Assembly (NCBI GenBank): GCA_002381125.1
Contig: DFUT01000035.1
Span: 1 to 29,093, forward strand
Reading direction: 5' to 3'
DNA: 29,093 bases
Origin: Bacteroidales bacterium UBA4179
Lineage (GTDB): Bacteria; Bacteroidota; Bacteroidia; Bacteroidales; Dysgonomonadaceae
Made by a program: the position numbers and the translations under genes. Below the pieces are notes generated by a model that had not been told where the DNA came from, made no database searches, and worked only from the letters and a program-made list of their open reading frames with translations. Shown here in pieces: positions 23,904 to 29,093 of this stretch (the first letter of the stretch is position 1; the number at the start of each line of letters is the position of its first letter).

Positions 23904-24779
23904 ATGAAAGTAGGAATCATACAACAAGCCAACACCGCCGACATACAGGGAAACGTTTCGCGACTGCAAACCGCCATTCGCGCACTTGCCCGTCAAGGGG
24001 CAGAACTCATTGTAATGCAAGAGCTGCATAACGGGTTGTATTTTTGCCAAACGGAAGACCCGGACGTTTTTGAACAAGCCGAGACCATTCCCGGTCCTTC
24101 CACCGACCTGTTCGGAACATTGGCCAACGAACTGGGTGTGGTCATCGTGCTTTCGCTGTTCGAGAAACGTGCCGCCGGTCTTTATCACAACACTGCCGTC
24201 GTGATCGAAAAAGACGGCACCATTGCCGGAAAATACCGCAAAATGCACATCCCCGACGATCCGGGATATTACGAGAAATTCTACTTCACCCCCGGCGATC
24301 TGGGCTTTACCCCCATCCCCACCTCCGTGGGAAAACTGGGCGTATTGGTCTGCTGGGATCAATGGTTTCCCGAAGCCGCTCGATTGATGGCGCTGGCCGG
24401 TGCCGACCTGCTGATTTATCCCACCGCTATTGGCCGTGAATCAACCGATACAGAAGAAGAGCAACAGCGCCAACTCGATGCGTGGATAACCGTACAGCGG
24501 GGACATGCCGTTGCCAATGCCCTTCCCGTTATTTCGGTAAATCGCACGGGCTACGAACCCGATCCTTCCGGTCAGACGCACGGTATCGAATTCTGGGGAA
24601 ACAGTTTTGTATGCGGACCTCAAGGCGAAATGCTTTTCTGCGCACCGGCAGATGAGGGAGCAGCAGAAATTGTCGAAATCGACACCCTTCGCACCGAACA
24701 CATCCGCAGGATATGGCCGTTTTTGCGCGACCGCCGAATCGATGCCTACGGAGATCTCACCAAAAGATTCAGAGATTAA
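23904..24779 (+). CDS. aguB: N-carbamoylputrescine amidase
   Basis: A 291-aa nitrilase-superfamily amidase that hydrolyses N-carbamoylputrescine to putrescine, CO2 and ammonia. The catalytic triad is Glu40 (VMQELHNGLYF), Lys113 (KYRKMHIPDD) and Cys150 (VLVCWDQWFPEAARL). The PDDPGYYEKFYFTPGD block and the GRESTDTEEEQQ loop are typical of plant-type and bacterial AguB. It follows aguA after 148 bp, a gap long enough for its own promoter. TAGTATTTTG near 23850 is a weak candidate. Its position beside aguA supports the assignment over other C-N hydrolases. Confidence 0.95.
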   Translation: MKVGIIQQANTADIQGNVSRLQTAIRALARQGAELIVMQELHNGLYFCQTEDPDVFEQAETIPGPSTDLFGTLANELGVVIVLSLFEKRAAGLYHNTAVVIEKDGTIAGKYRKMHIPDDPGYYEKFYFTPGDLGFTPIPTSVGKLGVLVCWDQWFPEAARLMALAGADLLIYPTAIGRESTDTEEEQQRQLDAWITVQRGHAVANALPVISVNRTGYEPDPSGQTHGIEFWGNSFVCGPQGEMLFCAPADEGAAEIVEIDTLRTEHIRRIWPFLRDRRIDAYGDLTKRFRD

Positions 24780-24920
24780 ATTTCCTTAAGAATTTCCCTC
24801 ATCTTTTTTATGGAAAGGCACATTTGCGAGTTGAATTCACCAAAAAATGAGTTTTACAAACAATTAGTGCAAATTCGCACTTGCCGGTTGACTCTGCAAT
24901 AAAAAATACAGCGCCCAAAA

Positions 24921-24952
24921 TTTGCCGGAATAAAAATAAAAGGCTATTTTTG
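24921..24952 (+). promoter_or_regulatory. Promoter of tRNA-Pro
   Basis: TTTG (24921-24924) and TATTTTTG (24945-24952) are 20 bp apart, an ideal Bacteroidota promoter, ending 11 bp before the tRNA. The rest of the 24780-24920 gap shows no gene. Confidence 0.75.
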
Positions 24953-24963
24953 CAATCGCTTTT

Positions 24964-25039
24964 CGGGATGTAGCTCAGTCCGGTTTAGAGTACGCGTCTG
25001 GGGGGCGTGTGGTCGCTGGTTCGAATCCAGTCATCCCGA
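24964..25039 (+). tRNA. tRNA-Pro (anticodon GGG)
   Basis: CGGGATG (24964-24970) pairs with CATCCCG (25032-25038), with discriminator A at 25039. The anticodon loop CTGGGGG sits on a stem with two wobble pairs (CGCGT/GCGTG), with GGG at 25000-25002. The T-arm is GGTTCGAATCC and CCA is not encoded. The C1-G72 start pair is characteristic of bacterial tRNA-Pro. Decayed accessory sequence begins right after its 3' end. Confidence 0.95.
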
Positions 25040-25136
25040 CAATTTTTATACAAAACCCACATTTATAAACGGTTTGCGACATGGTCGCATGAATCAGCCG
25101 AAACAGATACGTGACCTGAGGAGTGAATACCAACTT

Positions 25137-25409
25137 TCACCGACCAACAAGGTCTATCCACCATTCCGTCTTCCGATAAAGGTTATTTAGGTTTTTCAAG
25201 TCGGGCTGCTCGACATAAACCGCCATGCCGGAAGTGTTCACCAGCGTAATTGCCGCACCGCGATACGCCCCTTCCTGCACATCGAAGTAGCGATAAAACA
25301 ACTCGGCCACCGACTGCAAATCGGCTTTTTCTTTATCAAGTTTTGGTAAAACTTTATCGTAAAGGAGAGCAAAACCCGGGCTAATGATTTCAGTGGTCGA
25401 AGAGCCCAT
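25137..25409 (-). CDS. Unidentified 90-aa ORF, possibly a gene remnant
   Basis: An open frame of 90 residues with plausible protein composition (ALLYDKVLPKLDKEKADLQS, then RYFDVQEGAYRGAAITLVNT). No family is recognised and there is no signal peptide or membrane segment. Just upstream on the same strand another frame reads KADLKAALPDGLFDH before a stop, so the ORF may be the tail of a larger frameshifted gene. It lies between tRNA-Pro and the broken fimbrial gene. The short 5'-flank shows no promoter. Coding status is uncertain. Confidence 0.3.
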   Translation of the reverse strand: MGSSTTEIISPGFALLYDKVLPKLDKEKADLQSVAELFYRYFDVQEGAYRGAAITLVNTSGMAVYVEQPDLKNLNNLYRKTEWWIDLVGR

Positions 25410-25435
25410 CGGGCAACGCCGCCTTCAAGTCGGCT

Positions 25436-26629
25436 TTATTCCTTCACGCAACGAACGGTTAGAGCATATGCTTGAGATTCACTTTCTATACAGACTCCAC
25501 TACTATCGAATGCATACACCAAGCATTGCCTGAATTACTTTCATCACATGTAGAAGACCAATAGCAACCTTTTTTTCCGTTAGAAAAATCAAAAATGGAT
25601 TTCTGCCCGGAAGCAGGAAAAATTCGAACGATATCATTTTCGTTATGAACGCCCCACCACGATTCGTCGGAAATTGTATTCTCTGTTACCTCTTCGAGAT
25701 AATTATCGCCCAAATACCGACCCGTGATCTTCAACCGTGAATCTACAGCCCCTTCTTCGAAATCTCCAACCAATTCGTACCGATATGCCGCACAATCGAT
25801 GCCATCGCCGATAATCCGATAAGCCACCTTGTTTGTGGAACTCATTTTGTTTCCCGAATCCGGAATAAATAGATTGAATTCATCTTTGCCTCTTTATCGT
25901 GATACACCCGAAGAGAAGGTATCCGATCATCCGTTTCAGGAAAACTATGTACAACCTGCGACAACGTACTTTCGTAAGGATCGGCATCCGCATCGGGTAT
26001 AAGTCGTATGCGATAGGCAGGCGATAAACCGTACACGCCGGGAACATTATAAAGATGCAACGAGTACCCCTAGCGATAGCCGGGCAAATGATTTGCCCAT
26101 CTCACGGTAACACGCAACCGACAATGAATATTGCTCATATCGCAGATATAGTCGTTTGGCTTGTTTGCCGCATATTCAAAAGGAAGTATTCCCCAATACA
26201 TCGGGTCGCAATCGCCTTGCAGATCACCCGCCTGTCGAAGATGCGTTGCCAATGTCACCTCCTCCATACGGGTAAAGCCCACTTTATACTCACAATCCGA
26301 ATGCTCTTCACGATTACCAATCGCAATCAATGTATAACGACCATAAGGCAGCATTGGAGAAAGATGTTGAAGATCGGAATCTATTCCACGTTGCAACAAC
26401 ACCACGTGTTGCAGAATCCCATCCTCATCGAAAAATAAATACCGAATTTGGGTGATGAATCGTTGAAAATCGTCCTTAAATGTTTCCCGACAATAGCGGA
26501 CGTAAATCGTTAAATTATCTCCATTTTCTTCATCCGTTTCGCAACTCTCAAAGCCCAAAAAGAGAGCCAACAGTACAAAAACAGATAGCTGATACGATTG
26601 TGTTGTGTATGAACTTTTTGTATTATCAT
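25436..26629 (-). pseudogene. FimB/Mfa2-type fimbrial gene with FISUMP-like C-terminus, multiply disrupted
   Basis: Joined in three frames, the region encodes a lipoprotein-like signal (LSVFVLLALFLGFESC) and a FimB/Mfa2-like adhesin part (NLTIYVRYCRETF, IRYLFFDEDG, GRYTLIAIGNREE, SLHLYNVPGVYGLSPAYRIR). A C-terminal domain like those of Bacteroidales fimbrillins and FISUMP proteins follows (GCYWSSTCDESNSGNAWCM, ending ALTVRCVKE). Four lesions are visible. The only ATG near the start (26627-26629) is out of frame with the signal. A TAG interrupts the frame at 26070-26072. The frame shifts at about 25842-25850. One T is missing near 25509, just before the original stop at 25436-25438. Such proteins normally cap or anchor surface fimbriae. 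The family assignment is by motif resemblance. Confidence 0.65.
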
Positions 26630-26769
26630 TAATTACATTTCGTGTCTGTCGTACGAAAGAGTTAAGATAAATTAAAACCTCTCCTTATATTTACGCTTGG
26701 AAAGCGCAAACGTAGCCCATTATTTTCACAAATAATAGAATTTAATGTAAAAAAAAATTCTTTTTGACC

Positions 26770-26809
26770 GTATTTAGCAGCATTTAATATATTTCATGCT
26801 GCTAAATAC
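26770..26809 (-). terminator. Perfect 14-bp hairpin after the GH51 gene
   Basis: GTATTTAGCAGCAT (26770-26783) and its exact complement (26796-26809) form a 14-bp stem with a 12-nt loop, 12 bp past the GH51 stop. On the minus strand a T-run follows only after about 12 nt (plus 26751-26760), so it is a strong hairpin with a displaced T-run. Confidence 0.65.
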
Positions 26810-26821
26810 AGGCAAAATAAA

Positions 26822-28810
26822 CTATCGGCTTAATGTGAATTTATAAAGGTAAAATGAATAGGGCTCGATATGTAATTCCAACACATTTCCATCAATGGCA
26901 ACCTCTTTTTCTTTTGGAACAATAAGAAAAGGATTTTCCAAGGTGTTTTCGGCATCCAACTTGTCCGACTTCAACGTGATTATTTTTCCGTCGGTCAATT
27001 TTTCAGATTTCTTCAATCCATTAAAATTCAGTTTAACCGGTTGAGCCTTATCTGAAGTATTCACGATTTTTACAATTATCTGCTGTTGGTCTTTATCCCA
27101 TACGGCACTAGCAAACAAGCCGTTTTGCCCATCGGCTCCTGCCACAGGACGGTTATTCATGGTTAACGGAAGCACATGTGTACCCTTATTCAGCGAATAA
27201 AGCTGCTGTACATAATAGCTGACCGTCTTCACCGAGCGTAAATTATCGAACCAAATCATATCCGGCCGCCATTGCCAACCTTCTGCATGAGCAAAAAGAG
27301 GAGCATAGGTTGCCATATGCACTACATCGGCATTGCGTTCCATTCCGGTCATAAAGGCAGCTTCGAGTAAAGAAGCATAGAAATGGTTCCATTTTTTGCC
27401 TTCGCCATGACAGGCATATTCCCCTGCAAAAACCTTAGGACCTTTGCGGTCATAATTATCGTAGCGTGAACCTTGTTTGAGAAACCAGCTTTCGGGACGA
27501 TAAAAATGCTCATCCACCAAATCCACGTTGATGCGTTTCATCTCAGGCCAAAGGTATTCAAATTGTTCCCCTTCGGATGAAGGACCCGAACTACCAATGA
27601 TTTTTATGTCGGGATAAGCCTTACGAATAGCTTTAACAAAAGGTTCGAGCCGTTCAGGATACTCAGGCCCCCACTGTTCATTGCCTATACCGATAAATTT
27701 AAGATTAAACGGAGCGAGATGCCCCATTTCTGCGCGCAATTTGCCCCATGTGGTCGTAACATCGCCATTGGCAAATTCAATCAGATCCAATGCATCCTGA
27801 ATATAGCTTCCCAACTCGCTCACAGGCACATGGGCTTTGGGATCGTCGTTTTGAAACTGGCATGCAAGACCACAACTGACCACCGGAAGAGGTTCTGCCC
27901 CGATTTCCTCGCATAAAAGAAAATATTCATAAAACCCAAGGCCGTAACTCTGATAATAGTCGGGATAAAAACGATGGGTAAAAGTATATTGCCAACGATT
28001 TTCGTTCAACGGGCGGTTTTCCACGGGCCCAACACTATTTTTCCAATTATATCGGGTAGCTAAATCGGTTCCCTCAACAATACACCCTCCGGGGAAACGA
28101 AAAACACCGGGATGCATGTCGTAGAGCGCCTGAGCCAAATCCTTGCGGAGCCCATTTTCATGCCCTTTCCACGTATCCACGGGAAAGAGAGAAACATGTT
28201 CCAAATCAACTCCATCGCGCGAAGTCAAAAAAATTCGCAAAACCGATTTGGCAAACGTCTTATTGGGTTTCAAAATGACACTATATTTTTTCCACTCCGA
28301 AGAATCGATGATCAGTTCTTGCGAGGCAAAGGCCTGTTGTTCGTCATTGGAAGAAACATCAACCAGCTCTACCCTGATTTTTGCATTTTTCGCATTATCC
28401 ATCGTTCGCGCCCAGACCGAAAAACGGTATTCTTCATCCTGTTTGACGCCAATTCCGAAATATCCTTCGTTATCCAATCCCGTATGTTTATGAGGATGAC
28501 CCGCATATTCGAGTCTTACGTAATGCGGATTCTTTTCAAAAGGCCCATCGTTGCGGACAGATACCTTGCCAAACGGCTTCCACCCCATGAAACGGTCGGG
28601 AAATTCAAAAGAGCGATTTTTCACCAACTCGGCATATAACCCTCCGTCGGCTGCATAATTGATGTCTTCGAAAAAAAGACCATACATGGTAGATTGAATC
28701 TCAGCGCCGGGTTTATTGGTTTTAATAACCATTTCATTAATTTGAGCGAAAAGAGGACAGATAAATAAAACGCTCAATAAAATAACGAATAATCTTTTGT
28801 AATCTCTCAT
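26822..28810 (-). CDS. GH51 family alpha-L-arabinofuranosidase
   Basis: A 662-aa secreted enzyme that removes alpha-L-arabinofuranose side chains from arabinan, arabinoxylan or arabinogalactan. A signal peptide ends near FAQ (residue 23). An N-terminal strand region (IQSTMYGLFFEDINYAADGG) precedes an inserted carbohydrate-binding-type jelly roll (about 80-215). The catalytic barrel has FRFPGGCIVEG, acid/base Glu378 in GIGNEQWGPEY and nucleophile Glu464 in FAGEYACHG. A C-terminal beta-domain (about 560-660) completes the fold. The multi-domain layout is usual for Bacteroidota GH51. It has its own promoter and terminator. With GH53 at 2473 it suggests use of pectic arabinogalactan. Substrate linkage is not readable. 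Confidence 0.95.
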   Translation of the reverse strand: MRDYKRLFVILLSVLFICPLFAQINEMVIKTNKPGAEIQSTMYGLFFEDINYAADGGLYAELVKNRSFEFPDRFMGWKPFGKVSVRNDGPFEKNPHYVRLEYAGHPHKHTGLDNEGYFGIGVKQDEEYRFSVWARTMDNAKNAKIRVELVDVSSNDEQQAFASQELIIDSSEWKKYSVILKPNKTFAKSVLRIFLTSRDGVDLEHVSLFPVDTWKGHENGLRKDLAQALYDMHPGVFRFPGGCIVEGTDLATRYNWKNSVGPVENRPLNENRWQYTFTHRFYPDYYQSYGLGFYEYFLLCEEIGAEPLPVVSCGLACQFQNDDPKAHVPVSELGSYIQDALDLIEFANGDVTTTWGKLRAEMGHLAPFNLKFIGIGNEQWGPEYPERLEPFVKAIRKAYPDIKIIGSSGPSSEGEQFEYLWPEMKRINVDLVDEHFYRPESWFLKQGSRYDNYDRKGPKVFAGEYACHGEGKKWNHFYASLLEAAFMTGMERNADVVHMATYAPLFAHAEGWQWRPDMIWFDNLRSVKTVSYYVQQLYSLNKGTHVLPLTMNNRPVAGADGQNGLFASAVWDKDQQQIIVKIVNTSDKAQPVKLNFNGLKKSEKLTDGKIITLKSDKLDAENTLENPFLIVPKEKEVAIDGNVLELHIEPYSFYLYKFTLSR

Positions 28811-28873
28811 ATTGAAAAAATTTATTGATTGTAAACCTTGTTTTCTTTAGACTAAACCCTCGTCACAATTCCA

Positions 28874-28881
28874 CAAAGATA
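28874..28881 (-). promoter_or_regulatory. -7 box of the GH51 gene
   Basis: On the minus strand this reads TATCTTTG, matching the consensus exactly and giving a leader of about 55 nt. With its neighbour on the plus strand it forms an inverted repeat. Confidence 0.7.
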
Positions 28882-28903
28882 AAGAAATTCATGAAATAAA
28901 TGT

Positions 28904-28911
28904 TATCTTTG
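28904..28911 (+). promoter_or_regulatory. -7 box of the right-edge transporter gene
   Basis: TATCTTTG is followed by C, a Bacteroidota -7 box, with a leader of about 70 nt to the ATG at 28990. It is the mirror image of the minus-strand box at 28874-28881. Confidence 0.7.
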
Positions 28912-28989
28912 CAATTAAATGCAAAACTAAAACAGCAGCGTACCTGCAAAATATCACACAAAAATTTATTTAGGTTATATATTTTTTAT

Positions 28990-29093
28990 ATGGAATGGTT
29001 ATATGAACTGATTTTCGGAACCGGTGTTGCACATGGTATTCTTATATTGTCACTGGTCATTTCGATTGGCATTTTACTCGGTAAAGTAAAAAT
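28990..29093 (+). CDS. Start of a YidE/YbjL-type (AAE family) transporter (partial)
   Basis: The first 34 residues of a membrane protein cut by the window edge. MEWLYELIFGTGVAHGILILSLVISIGILLGKVK resembles, from memory, the start of Bacteroidales YidE/YbjL duplication proteins of the aspartate:alanine exchanger family: a short amphipathic lead and then TM1 ending in GLGK. It has its own -7 box and is divergent from GH51. The substrate cannot be inferred, and the call needs the rest of the gene. Confidence 0.6.
   Translation, partial: MEWLYELIFGTGVAHGILILSLVISIGILLGKVK

Noticed and set aside
24866..24881. Hairpin AGTGC-AAATTC-GCACT before tRNA-Pro
   Set aside because: The stem is only 5 bp with no T-run. 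It is too weak to call a terminator or operator.

Overview
The window reads as a chromosomal segment of a Bacteroidales bacterium, most like the Porphyromonadaceae/Dysgonomonadaceae group (family placement is inference). The signs are Bacteroidota-type -7 boxes (TAnnTTTG) ahead of many genes, an LpxC-FabZ fusion gene, a DPP5-type S9 peptidase close to that of Porphyromonas, FimB/Mfa2-type fimbrial sequence, many Bacteroidota-style glycoside hydrolases with lipoprotein signals, and a YidE/YbjL-type transporter start at the right edge.

Layout. 1-4410: end of an unidentified gene, a GH92 alpha-mannosidase lipoprotein and a GH53 beta-1,4-galactanase lipoprotein, then a convergent CDF zinc exporter. 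4525-9170: the complete proline pathway as a compact proA-proB-proC operon, then aspS. 9171-11500: a decayed accessory stretch with a broken GH31 glycosidase, a short DUF6261-like fragment, a 26-bp repeat cluster and a striking degenerate 42-bp tandem array of about 14 units. 11527-18044: a LolD-type ABC ATPase, the DPP5 peptidase, tRNA-Asp(GTC), mutS and a small outer-membrane barrel protein. 18142-24779: a KAS III enzyme on the minus strand, then lpxD, lpxC/fabZ and lpxA for lipid A, followed by aguA only 4 bp after lpxA and by aguB, which together turn agmatine into putrescine. 24964-26640: tRNA-Pro(GGG), then a second decayed stretch with an unidentified 90-aa ORF and a multiply broken FimB/Mfa2-type fimbrial gene. 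26822-29093: a GH51 arabinofuranosidase, divergent promoters, and the start of a transporter.

Functional themes. GH53 and GH51 both act on pectic arabinogalactan, GH92 acts on alpha-mannosides, and the broken GH31 suggests a former wider glycan repertoire. The rest is housekeeping: proline and polyamine synthesis, translation, mismatch repair, lipid A and lipoprotein export.

The least explained feature is the 42-bp array at 10719-11306. Its landmark motifs recur at exact multiples of 42 bp, and because 42 is divisible by 3 it leaves several overlapping reading frames open on both strands, which are probably not genes. Other observations worth a second look are a 26-bp element shared by the aspS and mutS promoters, an 11-bp tandem duplication at the GH92 promoter, and an inverted pair of -7 boxes between GH51 and the right-edge gene.
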